64,000 nucleotides of DNA from Segatella oris (GCF_900637655.1 NZ_LR134384.1:2046001-2110000), one strand, 5' to 3'. Shown: positions 28,057 through 37,860, numbered from the stretch's first letter. The notes: generated by a model not told the origin, from the letters alone. Made by a program: numbers and translations.

Positions 28057-28344
28057 ATGGCACATAAGAAAGGTGTAGGTAGTTCTAAGAACGGACGTGA
28101 ATCTGCTTCACAGAGATTAGGCGTAAAGATTTGGGGTGGTCAGAAGATCATTGCCGGCAACATCATTGTTCGTCAGCGCGGCAACAAGCACTTTGCTGGT
28201 GAGAATGTTGCTCAAGGTAAGGACGATACGCTCTATGCACTTGCTGACGGCGTGGTATACTTCCACAAGGGCAAGTTCAACAAGAGCACAGTATCTGTAC
28301 TCTCTCCAGAAGCCTACGCAGAAAAAACAAAGGCTGAAGCTTAA
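28057..28344 (+). CDS. rpmA: 50S ribosomal protein bL27
   Basis: The 95-residue protein begins [31 protein letters not shown], the canonical bL27 N-terminus that reaches the peptidyl-transferase centre. The initiator is followed directly by AHKK, with no Firmicutes-type cleaved extension. A strong AGGAGG Shine-Dalgarno site precedes it. A perfect terminator follows the stop. Confidence 0.97.
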   Translation: MAHKKGVGSSKNGRESASQRLGVKIWGGQKIIAGNIIVRQRGNKHFAGENVAQGKDDTLYALADGVVYFHKGKFNKSTVSVLSPEAYAEKTKAEA

Positions 28345-28377
28345 ATAAACAAAGCACTTATTCCAAACAAACAATAG

Positions 28378-28404
28378 AATGCCAATCTCGCTGAGATTGG
28401 CATT
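28378..28404 (+). terminator. Terminator of rplU-rpmA
   Basis: A perfect 12-base stem, AATGCCAATCTC / GAGATTGGCATT, has a 3-base loop and is followed by TCTTCTTT. Confidence 0.9.
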
Positions 28405-28428
28405 TCTTCTTTAAAAGCTATAGCATTC

Positions 28429-28516
28429 AGTTTGCAACATGAGGCACTTTGCATTGTAATATGAGCCATATTACAACATGAAATGAGGCATATTGCACGC
28501 TATTCTGACGCAAATT
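28429..28516 (-). repeat. 22-base-period degenerate array, copy 3 (4 units)
   Basis: On the minus strand the units begin AATTTGCGTCAG, AATATGCCTCAT, AATATGGCTCAT and AAAGTGCCTCAT, exactly 22 bases apart. The first unit matches a unit of the 7.6-kb array at about 17 of 22 positions. The array fills the gap between the convergent ends of rpmA and uxaC, between their two terminators. Confidence 0.72.
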
Positions 28517-28544
28517 AAAACAGCAGAAGAAACAAGTGAACCAC

Positions 28545-28579
28545 AAAAAAGCAATCCCTTTGATAATCAAGGGGATTGC
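28545..28579 (-). terminator. Terminator of uxaC
   Basis: A 13-base stem, GCAATCCCTTTGA / TCAAGGGGATTGC (one G-U pair), has a 3-base loop. On the minus strand six T residues follow. Confidence 0.9.
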
Positions 28580-28599
28580 TCTATAATCAGAAAAGCTTT

Positions 28600-30003
28600 T
28601 TAATAGAATTTGAAATACTGACGGGCGTTGTTATAGGAAATATCTTCCACCATACGCGCCAGACTTTCTTTATCATTCGGCAGAAGGCCTTTCTCCACGT
28701 CATTACCCAACAGATTGCAAAGCAAACGACGGAAATATTCATGGCGTGGATAGCTCAAGAACGAGCGACTGTCTGTCAACATACCAACGAAACGAGTCAA
28801 CAAGCCCAATACAGAAAGGGCTTTCAGCTGTTTAGTCATACCGTCAAGCTGATCATTGAACCACCAACCTGAGCCGAATTGCATCTTCCCCGGACATGAA
28901 CCATCCTGAAAATTACCAATCATAGTGGCAAGAACTTCATTGGCACATGGGTTCAGACAATAGAGTATTGTACGCGTAAGCTTACCTTCCTTGCTCAATT
29001 CGTCCAGGAAATGACTCATGGCACGCGCCGTATTAAACTCTCCGATAGAGTCAAAACCCGTGTCAGGGCCAAGCTTGTCGAACATCAAACTATTGTTGTC
29101 GCGGATAGCTCCATAGTGGTATTGCTGGGTCCAATCGGCCTCAGCATCCATTTCTCCACACAGCTTAAGGAAAGCATGCTTATATTGACGGATTTCAAGT
29201 GTACTCAATTGCTGACCTCGAAGTGCTTTCTCAAAGATAATCTCTATCTGACTGTCGGTATAAGGTTCATCATAGAACTCCTCCACTCCGTGATCTGAAA
29301 GACGGCATCCATTTTCTGCAAAGAAGTCATGACGCTTCTTCAAAGCATCTACCATATCAGCGAAATGATTGATTTCTACACCGCTCACTTCGCCTAATTG
29401 AGACATATATTCGGCATAGCCCGGCTTTTCAATATTCATAGCCTTATCGGGACGCCAAGCGGGTATCATCTTGATTTCAAAGCCACTTTCACGTGTCTTC
29501 TTATGATAACGCAGATCATCAATAGGGTCATCGGTGGTACAGACACACTCCACATGATAATGCCTCATCAGCCCACGTGCACTGAATTCAGGCTGTTGGA
29601 GCTTCTCATTACACTCATCATAGATTTCACGGGCAGTCTTTGGACTGAGCTGTTTAGTGATTCCGAAAGCCGTTTTCAACTCAAGATGACTCCAATGATA
29701 CAATGGGTTACAGAAAGTATAAGGCATCGTCTCGGCCCATTTCTCAAACTTTTCCCAATCATTAGTATCCTCTCCTGTGCAGTATTTCTCATCAACTCCA
29801 TTCGTGCGCATGGCACGCCATTTGTAATGATCACCTCCCAACCATAACTCCGTGATGCTACGGAACTTATGATCATTGGCAACCATCTCCGGAACCAAAT
29901 GACAATGATAGTCGATAATAGGCATTTTAGCCGCATGATTGTGATAGAGTTCCTGCGAGGTAGCCGTTTCCAAGAGGAAATTCTCATCCATAAATTGTTT
30001 CAT
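28600..30003 (-). CDS. uxaC: Glucuronate isomerase
   Basis: The start at 30003 (MKQFMDENFLLETATSQELYHNHAAKMPI) gives 467 residues, matching the family's usual length; the longer open frame adds a hydrophobic non-conserved leader. IIDYHCHLVPEMVA carries the metal-binding HxH. FGSGWWFNDQLDGMTKQL and MLTDSRSFLSYPRHEYFRRLLCNLLG are UxaC signatures. It interconverts D-glucuronate and D-fructuronate (or galacturonate and tagaturonate) in uronic acid breakdown. No other uronate genes are adjacent. A minus-strand -7 box CAAATGTA lies at 30124-30131. Confidence 0.96.
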   Translation of the reverse strand: MKQFMDENFLLETATSQELYHNHAAKMPIIDYHCHLVPEMVANDHKFRSITELWLGGDHYKWRAMRTNGVDEKYCTGEDTNDWEKFEKWAETMPYTFCNPLYHWSHLELKTAFGITKQLSPKTAREIYDECNEKLQQPEFSARGLMRHYHVECVCTTDDPIDDLRYHKKTRESGFEIKMIPAWRPDKAMNIEKPGYAEYMSQLGEVSGVEINHFADMVDALKKRHDFFAENGCRLSDHGVEEFYDEPYTDSQIEIIFEKALRGQQLSTLEIRQYKHAFLKLCGEMDAEADWTQQYHYGAIRDNNSLMFDKLGPDTGFDSIGEFNTARAMSHFLDELSKEGKLTRTILYCLNPCANEVLATMIGNFQDGSCPGKMQFGSGWWFNDQLDGMTKQLKALSVLGLLTRFVGMLTDSRSFLSYPRHEYFRRLLCNLLGNDVEKGLLPNDKESLARMVEDISYNNARQYFKFY

Positions 30004-30123
30004 AAATGATTTGATATTTTGATTGTCTTCGATTAAATAGATTAAGTTGTTCATTAAAACATTGACGGAAAGTGCAAAGAGAAATCTATTCAAGCCTTGC
30101 ACCAAGCCTGCCTATGCTTTATG

Positions 30124-30131
30124 CAAATGTA
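30124..30131 (-). promoter_or_regulatory. -7 box of uxaC
   Basis: TACATTTG on the minus strand matches TAnnTTTG about 120 bases before the uxaC ATG. It is divergent from and adjacent to the ansA promoter. No clear -33 box is present. Confidence 0.45.
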
Positions 30132-30140
30132 ATGCTATTT

Positions 30141-30172
30141 TTTGGAACTACGAGAAAATTAAACTATATTTG
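30141..30172 (+). promoter_or_regulatory. Promoter of ansA
   Basis: TTTG at 30141-30144 and TATATTTG at 30165-30172 are separated by 20 bases. The leader is about 30 bases. Confidence 0.75.
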
Positions 30173-30205
30173 CAATGTTTTTTACGTAAACGATGACGTA
30201 CACGC

Positions 30206-31261
30206 ATGGATAATCAGAGAACTATAAACCCTACAGGCAGAGTGCTGCTCATCTATACAGGCGGCACCATTGGCATGGGAATCAATCATCAGACCAATGC
30301 TCTGGAACCTTTGGATTTCAATCATTTGGTGAGCAACCTGCCCGAAATGAAATATCTTACGACAGGTATTGATGTGTTTCAGTTTGACCATCCCATCGAC
30401 TCCAGCGACATGGCGCCCGAGCTTTGGGCCAGTCTCGTCAGGATTATTGCCGAAAAATACGAGGCGTATGATGGTTTTGTCATTCTCCATGGCACCGACA
30501 CCATGGCTTATACGGCATCAGCTCTCTCCTTCATGCTTGAGAATCTTACCAAGCCTGTAATCCTTACAGGAAGCCAATTACCCATCGAACACCTCCGCAC
30601 TGATGCCAAGGAAAACCTCATTACGAGTATCGAGTTGGCCTCGGCTCAGCATGAAGACGGCACTCCTTTCGTTCCCGAAGTCTGCATCTACTTTAGTGGC
30701 AGACTGTTGAGAGGCAATCGTTCAACCAAGCAAAATGCTGACGGTTTCAACGCTTTCGACTCTTTCAACTATCCACACCTGTGTGAAGCAGGAGTCAGAT
30801 TTCAATTCTCTACGCATCATATTCTGAAACCTGACTATACAAAGCCTATGGTTCCACACTTCGAGTTGAACCCCAACATCATGGTTTTGTCATTATTTCC
30901 AGGCATTCAGGCTAGCATTTTCAAGCATGCGCTCGATGCCCCCGAACTGAAAGGGGTGGTCATGAGAAGCTTTGGAAGCGGCAATGCGCCTCAGCAACCA
31001 TGGTTAATGGAAATTCTAAAGAAAGCCTCACAGCGAGGTGTCACCATTGTCAACATCAGCCAATGTGTGACAGGCTTTGTTGAAATGGGGCGCTATGACA
31101 CAGGCTATCAGCTAAAAGACACAGGAGTTATCAGCGGACAAGACAGCACGGTGGAGGCCGCCGTCACCAAACTGATGTATCTCTACGGACGCTATGGAGA
31201 TGACACCAAGACCATACGCCAAATGCTATCCTGCTCTTTAGCCGGCGAACTTCACGTCTAA
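30206..31261 (+). CDS. ansA: Type I L-asparaginase
   Basis: The 351-residue protein has the first catalytic Thr in VLLIYTGGTIGMG (about residues 13-25). The second is in GFVILHGTDTMAYTASALSF. PVILTGSQLP and the Lys-containing TDAKENL complete the active site. There is no signal peptide, consistent with a cytoplasmic type I enzyme converting asparagine to aspartate and ammonia. It has its own strong promoter. Confidence 0.93.
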   Translation: MDNQRTINPTGRVLLIYTGGTIGMGINHQTNALEPLDFNHLVSNLPEMKYLTTGIDVFQFDHPIDSSDMAPELWASLVRIIAEKYEAYDGFVILHGTDTMAYTASALSFMLENLTKPVILTGSQLPIEHLRTDAKENLITSIELASAQHEDGTPFVPEVCIYFSGRLLRGNRSTKQNADGFNAFDSFNYPHLCEAGVRFQFSTHHILKPDYTKPMVPHFELNPNIMVLSLFPGIQASIFKHALDAPELKGVVMRSFGSGNAPQQPWLMEILKKASQRGVTIVNISQCVTGFVEMGRYDTGYQLKDTGVISGQDSTVEAAVTKLMYLYGRYGDDTKTIRQMLSCSLAGELHV

Positions 31262-31267
31262 ATGGAT

Positions 31268-31275
31268 TAACTTTG
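31268..31275 (+). promoter_or_regulatory. -7 box of the sulfhydrylase gene
   Basis: TAACTTTG lies 33 bases before the ATG at 31309, just after the ansA stop. It shows the gene can be transcribed separately and supports the shorter start. Confidence 0.5.
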
Positions 31276-31308
31276 CCAACAGATATCAAACAAATTAACA
31301 GACACAAT

Positions 31309-32580
31309 ATGAAAAAAAGCCTTGAAACTATCTGCATTCATGGCGGATGGAAACCAACAAAAGGGGAGCCTCAGCAGCTGCCGATTTATCAGAGTACAAC
31401 ATTCAAATATGACACCAGCGAACAAATGGCACGCTTGTTTGACTTGGAGGACAGTGGCTATTTCTACACACGTTTGGCCAATCCCACCAATGATGCAGTA
31501 GCCAAGAAGATTGCAGCCCTTGAAGGAGGCATCGGAGCCGTGCTCACCTCTTCAGGCCAGGCAGCCAATTTCTATGCTGTGTTCAACATTTGTGAAGCAG
31601 GAGATCACATCGTTACTTCCAACGCCATTTATGGTGGAACGTTCAATCTTTTCGGCGTTACGCTGAAGAAAATGGGCATTGAATGCACGTTCATCGACCC
31701 GGAATGGGATGACGAAAAAATAGAGGCCGCGTTCAAACCAAATACAAAATGCTTCTTCGGCGAAACAATATCCAATCCGGGAGGCAACGTGTTTGATATC
31801 GAACGTTTTGCTAAAATAGCCCACAAGCATGGAGTTCCACTGATTGTGGATAACACATTTGCCACGCCTATCAACTGCCGTCCTTTTGAATGGGGCTGTG
31901 ACATTGTTACCCACTCTACGACAAAATATATGGACGGACACGCCACACAGGTGGGAGGCGTAGTCGTAGACTCCGGCAACTTTGATTGGGAAGCCTATGG
32001 TGAAAAGTTCCATGGGTTAACTACTCCCGATGAAAGTTATCATGGTCTGACCTACACTAAAACCTTTGGAAAAATGGCATACCTCACCAAACTCATCAGT
32101 CAATTGATGAGGGATTTGGGAAGTATTCCAGCACCACAAAACTCATTCCTGCTCAATATAGGACTCGAAACTTTACACCTCCGCATGAAACAACACTGTT
32201 CCAATGCACAAAAGGTGGCTGAATGGTTGGAAAAGAACGAGAAAGTGGCTTGGGTAAACTATTGCGGTCTGCCCTCAAATAAATATTACAGGCTGGGGCA
32301 AAAATATCTTCCCAAGGGCTCATGTGGTGTCATTGCATTTGGCTTAAAGGGCTCACGAGAGGATGCTATCCAATTTATGGACCGCCTTGATTTCATTTCT
32401 ATCGTAACCCATGTGGCTGACGCCCGCACCTGTGTGCTACACCCAGCCAGCCACACTCACCGTCAGCTGACCGACGAACAACTCCAAGAAGCAGGTGTTG
32501 CCCCTGATTTAATCCGCCTCTCTGTGGGCATTGAGAATGTGGATGACATCATTGCCGACATCGAACAGGCTTTGAAGTAA
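31309..32580 (+). CDS. metY: O-acetylhomoserine sulfhydrylase-like PLP enzyme (Cys/Met metabolism family)
   Basis: The start MKKSLETICIHGGWKPTKGEPQQLPIYQSTTF gives 423 residues, the usual MetY size. An earlier in-frame ATG overlaps the promoter. The family motifs are SGQAANFYAVFNI, VDNTFATPINCRPFEWG and the PLP lysine in HSTTKYMDGHATQVGG. The C-terminal THRQLTDEQLQEAGV...IRLSVGIEN is standard. It probably makes homocysteine from O-acetylhomoserine and sulfide. Cystathionine synthase or lyase activity cannot be excluded from sequence alone. Confidence 0.85.
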   Translation: MKKSLETICIHGGWKPTKGEPQQLPIYQSTTFKYDTSEQMARLFDLEDSGYFYTRLANPTNDAVAKKIAALEGGIGAVLTSSGQAANFYAVFNICEAGDHIVTSNAIYGGTFNLFGVTLKKMGIECTFIDPEWDDEKIEAAFKPNTKCFFGETISNPGGNVFDIERFAKIAHKHGVPLIVDNTFATPINCRPFEWGCDIVTHSTTKYMDGHATQVGGVVVDSGNFDWEAYGEKFHGLTTPDESYHGLTYTKTFGKMAYLTKLISQLMRDLGSIPAPQNSFLLNIGLETLHLRMKQHCSNAQKVAEWLEKNEKVAWVNYCGLPSNKYYRLGQKYLPKGSCGVIAFGLKGSREDAIQFMDRLDFISIVTHVADARTCVLHPASHTHRQLTDEQLQEAGVAPDLIRLSVGIENVDDIIADIEQALK

Positions 32581-32597
32581 ATCTGCAATAAGAATAT

Positions 32598-32629
32598 AAA
32601 AAGGCACTCAATGATTGAGTGCCTTTTTC
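32598..32629. terminator. Bidirectional terminator between metY and the outer-membrane barrel gene
   Basis: AAAAAGGCACTCA and TGAGTGCCTTTTT form a stem with A and T tracts on both sides. It can therefore end transcripts from both convergent genes. Confidence 0.9.
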
Positions 32630-32676
32630 GTAACTTTATAAAACCACCGCACTAAACCAAACGGAACCATTGATTA

Positions 32677-35604
32677 TTACATCGGCCGTCTGACGAAACC
32701 ACCTGGGACTCCTCTTCTCCCGGGTCTTTCCATCGGCAGACCAGGCATTCCCTTAGGTGCAGCCTTTCCTCCAAACAGGTTCAGACGATAGACCACATGG
32801 AGCATGGCATAGCTGTAAATGCTATTATACTCTGTATCACTACGCATGAGCGCATTGACCACACGACTGAAATTACTTTGCTGATGAAGAATATCATAGA
32901 ACTGCAAACTTATCGTCAGAGGCTTTCCTTTCATCAATCCTTGAGAAAACTGTGCATTCCATATCAGTTCGTTGGTATTCATAGAGGCATCACTGTAACC
33001 TCGACGTGAATTGTTATGCAGGTCTGTTGCCACCGACATTCCCCATGGAAACGTGACATTCAACGAACCTCCATAGGCAAATTGCCATGTGTCAAGATTG
33101 CTTCTTTGCTGAAGCTGATTGCGACTGTGTGTATAGTTCAGTGAGCCATCAAGAGCAAATTCAAGCCAACTGTTACGCAGGCTGGCCTCTATCCGTTCAC
33201 CCAAAGACGTGGAACGGGTTGTATTCTTTACAGAGGACGAACCGGCATTCTGAGCTGCATAGGCCACATAATTATTATAGTTCACATTTGTAAAGGTGTT
33301 GATATTGAAATACCCTGTAGAGTCAATAGCCGTGTTGAACATGAAAGCTCCCATCACATTCCAGTTTCCATTGATGTTTTCGGGCTGAATGGTCCGCCCA
33401 CCCGTCTTCTCATCATAGGTCACCTTGTCACTGATGCTGTTATGTGTGTTGCTATAGTTCACAAAAGTCATGATAGCCCGTTGCCTGTTTTCTATATAAT
33501 TATTGTAAAACAACCTAAAGTTGTTGGTAAACGAAGGCTTCAGGCCAGGATTACCTTTTGAGACATTCAGAGGGTCACTGTCGTCAGTGATATCCAGAAG
33601 CTGTGATATGCCGGGCTGAGCAGTAGTACCGCGATAGCTGATGCGGAAATTGCTCACCTTGCTGAAACGATAACGGAAATCGAGTGTAGGCGAGAAGTTG
33701 GTCACCGTGCGCACAGTGTCAACATGAACACCCTGATAATCCTGCCTGTATTCCGATTTCTGTGGCTGAAGCATCACGCCGACATTCAAATTATACTTCT
33801 TACGGATAACGCGCAACATCAACTGAAAATCATGAATATAATTACGATACTCCGAAAAACGACTCAAATTACTGTCATAATAACTTTCAAGCGGATTTGT
33901 CAGACGCGCGAGATAATGATTCCATGCACCATATTCCAGTGGTAGCCCACTGAAAAATGTTTCTCCCAGATTACTGAAATCATAGGTTGAGCGGTCGCTC
34001 TTGCTGTACTTATACTGGAACTCATAAGTGAATTGCAGAAACATCGCCCGCAGGATTGGTTCACTATAAGCAAAGCACAGGCTGTAACCATAGTTCGTTG
34101 TTGGCATAAGTTTCCAACGGTTTTTCTGATAGGTAGAGTCAAGCCCCATGGCATTCATCACCTGATAAAGATGAACATTGCTCAACGACAGATTACGGTT
34201 GTCGCGCATTCCATAGTTACCACCGACACGCAATGTGACATTACGCCCCCGACTTCCAAACTTACGATTAAACTGGAGCACACCCTTTATGCTCTTATTC
34301 TCATTATTACTGATGCCACTGTTCTCACGCTTATTGACCATTAGCCCCTCTGCATCGAGTTTTTCAATAGACTCGGCAGCCAGCGGATTGACCACATAGA
34401 GATAAGGGTCGGCATTGAATGAGGCCGAGAGATTACTTGTGAGATTATCACTATTGGTATAACTGAACTGTGGCCGAAACATAATATTCGTCATCGTATC
34501 GGGCTTCCATTCCAGACGCAGACGCCCCTCCCACGAATCACTGCGCGACAAAGTGAACTTATTGCTGTTGGAAAAAGCACCAACCTTACTGACAAAATTC
34601 TCAACAGAGCCAATTGCATTCACATCTCCGTCAGAATGATTCCAACGCAGGGATGCATCGAGTTGCAGTTTGTCCTTCAATTCAAAGTTATAGTTCACAC
34701 CAAGCATCTTTGAAGCATTAAGCCCCTGTAATTCACTACCGAAGCCACGAAAGCCTCCGCCAGGAAACCCCTTGTCATTGATGTTATTGGCATTTGCAAA
34801 CACCATGAAACGATTCTTATCATTGAAATAACTGCCCATGGCTTTCTCCGCATAACGATGATCAGTGCCAATGCCCAAATCAACATTGCCAAACACTCCC
34901 TTGTTCATACCTGGTTTCATGCCGAAATCAAGCACAGCTTCTTCTTCGCCATCATCTATGCCGGTGACTTTTGCCATATCACTCTTCTGATCATAGGCCT
35001 TGATTTTATTGATAACTGAGACAGGAATGTTCTTCAAAGCAGTCTTCGTGTCACCTGCCATGAATTCTTTTCCTTCAACAAGAATCTTCTTAACCTCCCT
35101 GCCATTAATCGTAATCTTTCCGTCATCACTGACCTGTGCACCCGGCAAGCGCTTCACCAACTCTTCTATCGTAGACCCTTCAGGAGTTCTGAATGCCGAT
35201 GCATTATAGATGAAAGTATCTTCTTTCAGCGACACTTTAGTGGCCTGTCCCGTAATGGTTGCCCCTTTCAGCATCACGGCATCAGCACTGACAAGTATCG
35301 TTCCAAAATCCACATCTTTCCCACCTCTGATATCTGCATGCTTGACAACGGTTTTATAACCCACGCTCGTAATCCTAACAAGGAAGTTCCCATCGCCAGG
35401 CGCTTTCACTGAAAACCTACCATTATTGTCAGAAATGGCACCCGCCACAAATGAACTGTCCTTAACCCGAAGCAGCTGAACAGTCGTCTGCGCCAATGCT
35501 TCCTTGGTGTCTTTATCTGAAAGCGTCCCACTTATCTGGCGACTTTGTGCAAGACAGACCGTCCATGTGATTGTCAAAAACAAGACTGCAATTATCCTTC
35601 TCAT
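32677..35604 (-). CDS. Large outer-membrane beta-barrel protein (carboxypeptidase-regulatory domain, TonB-receptor-like)
   Basis: The 975-residue protein has a signal peptide (MRRIIAVLFLTITWTVCLAQ). A CarboxypepD-regulatory-like domain follows (RQISGTLSDKDTKEALAQTTVQL). Next is a plug-like region (IEELVKRLPGAQVSDDGKITINGREVKKILVEGKEF), then a long barrel of aromatic strands. This matches the 'outer membrane beta-barrel family' (OMP_b-brl_3) of Bacteroidota, related to TonB-dependent receptors but without a SusD partner here. After the last strand (HVVYRLNLF) comes an unusual Gly/Pro/Arg/Met-rich tail (GMPGLPMERPGRRGVPGG). The substrate is unknown. Only a weak distant -7 box (minus TATCTTTG, 35869-35876) was found. 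Confidence 0.85.
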   Translation of the reverse strand: MRRIIAVLFLTITWTVCLAQSRQISGTLSDKDTKEALAQTTVQLLRVKDSSFVAGAISDNNGRFSVKAPGDGNFLVRITSVGYKTVVKHADIRGGKDVDFGTILVSADAVMLKGATITGQATKVSLKEDTFIYNASAFRTPEGSTIEELVKRLPGAQVSDDGKITINGREVKKILVEGKEFMAGDTKTALKNIPVSVINKIKAYDQKSDMAKVTGIDDGEEEAVLDFGMKPGMNKGVFGNVDLGIGTDHRYAEKAMGSYFNDKNRFMVFANANNINDKGFPGGGFRGFGSELQGLNASKMLGVNYNFELKDKLQLDASLRWNHSDGDVNAIGSVENFVSKVGAFSNSNKFTLSRSDSWEGRLRLEWKPDTMTNIMFRPQFSYTNSDNLTSNLSASFNADPYLYVVNPLAAESIEKLDAEGLMVNKRENSGISNNENKSIKGVLQFNRKFGSRGRNVTLRVGGNYGMRDNRNLSLSNVHLYQVMNAMGLDSTYQKNRWKLMPTTNYGYSLCFAYSEPILRAMFLQFTYEFQYKYSKSDRSTYDFSNLGETFFSGLPLEYGAWNHYLARLTNPLESYYDSNLSRFSEYRNYIHDFQLMLRVIRKKYNLNVGVMLQPQKSEYRQDYQGVHVDTVRTVTNFSPTLDFRYRFSKVSNFRISYRGTTAQPGISQLLDITDDSDPLNVSKGNPGLKPSFTNNFRLFYNNYIENRQRAIMTFVNYSNTHNSISDKVTYDEKTGGRTIQPENINGNWNVMGAFMFNTAIDSTGYFNINTFTNVNYNNYVAYAAQNAGSSSVKNTTRSTSLGERIEASLRNSWLEFALDGSLNYTHSRNQLQQRSNLDTWQFAYGGSLNVTFPWGMSVATDLHNNSRRGYSDASMNTNELIWNAQFSQGLMKGKPLTISLQFYDILHQQSNFSRVVNALMRSDTEYNSIYSYAMLHVVYRLNLFGGKAAPKGMPGLPMERPGRRGVPGGFVRRPM

Positions 35605-36074
35605 TTCGTTTATTCTAATATAAAAGTCTGATAGGTTAGACGCCTAAAACCAAAAACCGTTTAATCAGAGTGCATATTTCTTCATAAAACACGTCCAACA
35701 TCACCACCCCACATTTGCCATTTTCGCTTCATACACTCACCCCCAAAAGCAACCTATATTTCCAAGAGAGAGAGTTAAATTATAACAATATTAATCAACA
35801 GATTTACCATGAGTCGCTTTACCTTTTCTTCAATGAATAAGGAGAAACATTTTAACAGGTATCTTTTACAAAGATAAAACATCATATGAAGAAAACCATA
35901 AAAAAGAGGTTTCCGCGAGAGTTAACAGAAGTTAAAGAGAATAAGGCGCCTGTTTGCACCCACAAAAGAGACCATTTACAAAGAACATGTGCAAGAAAAA
36001 GAACACTATAAACGCACACAAAAACTCATTCTGCTCGGGATAAGACAAAATGAGGTTTCATCACATGGCGTTTC

Positions 36075-36184
36075 AACTTACATTGAATCACCTCGCAATT
36101 CAAGTCATTCTACGGCCTGATTTGATTCAGAAAGCAATGTAATCTATCTCAAATTGCCATGTAAACTGATATGAATTAAACTCA
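36075..36184 (+). repeat. 22-base-period degenerate array, copy 4 (about 5 units)
   Basis: The best units are GATTTGATTCAGAAAGCAAT(GT) at 36119 and AATCTATCTCAAATTGCCAT(GT) at 36141, with weaker flanking units in the same 22-base phase. The TCA anchor recurs at 36105, 36127 and 36149. It lies in the 1-kb divergent gap 35605-36654. The remainder of that gap (35640-36060) is AT-rich with nothing else recognisable except the inverted-repeat element at 36215. Confidence 0.6.
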
Positions 36185-36214
36185 CTGATGAAAAAACTTT
36201 GCCCAAGATTCTCT

Positions 36215-36483
36215 AAAATATTACATATTACATATTACATGTAACATTTAGGTCGATACACTGTTTTGAGGATTAGGAGAGAGAGATAGTTTATTATAAT
36301 ATATAAATTATTATATATTATAATAATATAATAATACTAATAATTATTATATATAATCTCTATAAAGCTATCAATCTGTAAGCATCCAGCCTCTCTTATG
36401 CATCATGCGCAATTATGCATTATGAATTGTGAATTAACATATGGTGCTAAATGTTACATGTAATATGTAATATGTAATATTTT
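36215..36483 (+). mobile_element. MITE-like inverted-repeat element, complete copy A
   Basis: A 269-base AT-rich element is bounded by perfect 36-base inverted repeats (36215-36250 and 36448-36483). The left arm begins AAAATATTACATATTACATA and ends TGTAACATTTA. Its core (36285-36387, from GATAG through CTATC to GCATCC) is 103 bases. It matches the core of the copy at 60.4 kb, which also measures 103 bases but is inverted. It encodes no protein. No target-site duplication is obvious. Confidence 0.8.
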
Positions 36484-36592
36484 GAAAGTTCACAACTCTC
36501 TCCTACTCTACGCCTAAAAAATTTTATCTCACACTCTCACAACAAGTTAACTAAACATTAACAGCTCGACAGGCATGGGTAAGCTCCAAAAA

Positions 36593-36624
36593 TTTGCATA
36601 ATTCAGATTCTTTTTATAACTTTG
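36593..36624 (+). promoter_or_regulatory. Promoter of the DUF4494-yggS pair
   Basis: TTTG at 36593-36596 and TAACTTTG at 36617-36624 are 20 bases apart, with the ATG 30 bases downstream. Confidence 0.78.
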
Positions 36625-36654
36625 CTCAACAAATAAAACATAATAAAAGAAAAG

Positions 36655-37179
36655 ATGAGAAGCAGAACCGCAGTTTGGTTTGAAACCAAAATACGTTACG
36701 AAAAAACAATGGAAGACGGCATGCAGAAAAAAGTGTCTGAAAGCTATGTCGTAGATGCCTTGAGCTTTACCGAGGCCGAGAACACCATTATTGAAGAGAT
36801 GCGCGTTTATATCAGTGGAGAATTCAAAGTGACCGACTTGAAGCAAGCAGCTTACGGAGAGATATTCTTCAGCGATGCCGATGCTGACGACAAATGGTAT
36901 AAGAGCAGACTGCAATTCATTACCATTGACGAGAAAACCGAAAAGGAGAAGCGCTCAACAGTGACTTACTTAGTACAGGCAGGAAGCGTTCCGGCGGCCG
37001 TGAAGCATATAGAGGAAGTCATGGGAGGAACACTGATTGACTATGTCATCGTGAGCATTCAGGAAACCCAGATCATGGATGTATTCGAGCACAATGGCCC
37101 CAAGAAGAACCCAGGCGGAGGCAATGACGTTCCGGAATATGAGGCCCCTGAAAAATCAGAAGAACCGACAGTTGAATAA
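36655..37179 (+). CDS. DUF4494 family protein
   Basis: The 174-residue cytoplasmic protein starts MRSRTAVWFETKIRYEKTMEDGMQKKVSESYVVDALSFTEAE. It has alternating strands and helices and ends in a Pro/Glu/Gly-rich tail (GGGNDVPEYEAPEKSEEPTVE). This matches the Bacteroidota-specific DUF4494 family, which has no assigned function. It is followed by yggS after 6 bases and shares its promoter, so a role linked to PLP homeostasis or to the same growth conditions is possible (inference). Confidence 0.8.
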   Translation: MRSRTAVWFETKIRYEKTMEDGMQKKVSESYVVDALSFTEAENTIIEEMRVYISGEFKVTDLKQAAYGEIFFSDADADDKWYKSRLQFITIDEKTEKEKRSTVTYLVQAGSVPAAVKHIEEVMGGTLIDYVIVSIQETQIMDVFEHNGPKKNPGGGNDVPEYEAPEKSEEPTVE

Positions 37180-37185
37180 AGGCGT

Positions 37186-37860
37186 ATGAATGTTGATGTA
37201 GCAAAGAATTTGCATGAGGTGCTGGGCAATCTGCCTAAAGACGTCAGATTGGTTGCTATCAGCAAATATCATCCCTACGAATATATCGAGGCGGCATATG
37301 CTGAAGGCCAGCGCATCTTTGGGGAAAGCCATGAGCAGGAACTCAAACTGAAGGTTGAGAAACTTCCCAAAGACATCCAATGGCACTTCATCGGACACCT
37401 GCAGACCAACAAAGTGAAATATATCGCACCTTATATTTCAATGATTGAGGCTGTGGACAGCATGAAACTGTTGAAAGAAATCAACAAGCATGCCAACAAG
37501 CACAACCGCATCATCAAAGTGCTTTTAGAGCTACACATAGCCGAAGAGGAAACAAAATATGGACTGACACCCGACGCCTGTCGGGAACTGTTGGCTGACG
37601 GAGAATGGCGCACGCTCGACCACGTGCAGATATGCGGCTTGATGATGATGGCCAGCAACACCGACAATCAAGACCAGATTGCCAGCGAGTTTGAAACGGC
37701 CGCACGTTTCTTCGACGAGATAAAAACCCACTACTTCGCCGACGATGATGCCTTCAAGGAACGCTCATGGGGCATGAGCCACGACTACAAGACAGCTATC
37801 TGTCATGGTTCGACAATGGTTCGCGTAGGAACAACGATTTTCGGCCCACGTGTTTATTAA
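37186..37860 (+). CDS. yggS: YggS-family PLP-binding protein
   Basis: The 224-residue single-domain TIM barrel has the PLP lysine in VRLVAISKYHPYEYI. Further motifs are FGESHEQELKLKV, DIQWHFIGHLQTNKVKYI and WGMSHDYKTAICHGSTMVRVGTTIFGPR. These are the signatures of YggS/PLPBP, which buffers free pyridoxal phosphate. YggS proteins typically have Asn in GEN-Y where this one has GES-H. The gene is tightly coupled to DUF4494. Confidence 0.92.
   Translation: MNVDVAKNLHEVLGNLPKDVRLVAISKYHPYEYIEAAYAEGQRIFGESHEQELKLKVEKLPKDIQWHFIGHLQTNKVKYIAPYISMIEAVDSMKLLKEINKHANKHNRIIKVLLELHIAEEETKYGLTPDACRELLADGEWRTLDHVQICGLMMMASNTDNQDQIASEFETAARFFDEIKTHYFADDDAFKERSWGMSHDYKTAICHGSTMVRVGTTIFGPRVY

Noticed and set aside
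28429..28516. Part of the rpmA terminator or an attenuator
   Set aside because: The hairpin at 28378-28404 is complete by itself; the following sequence has a 22-base period shared with other loci.
36285..36387. Replication origin or DNA unwinding element in the AT-rich core
   Set aside because: No DnaA-box cluster is seen and a second copy exists at 60.4 kb in the opposite orientation, so a dispersed element explains it better.
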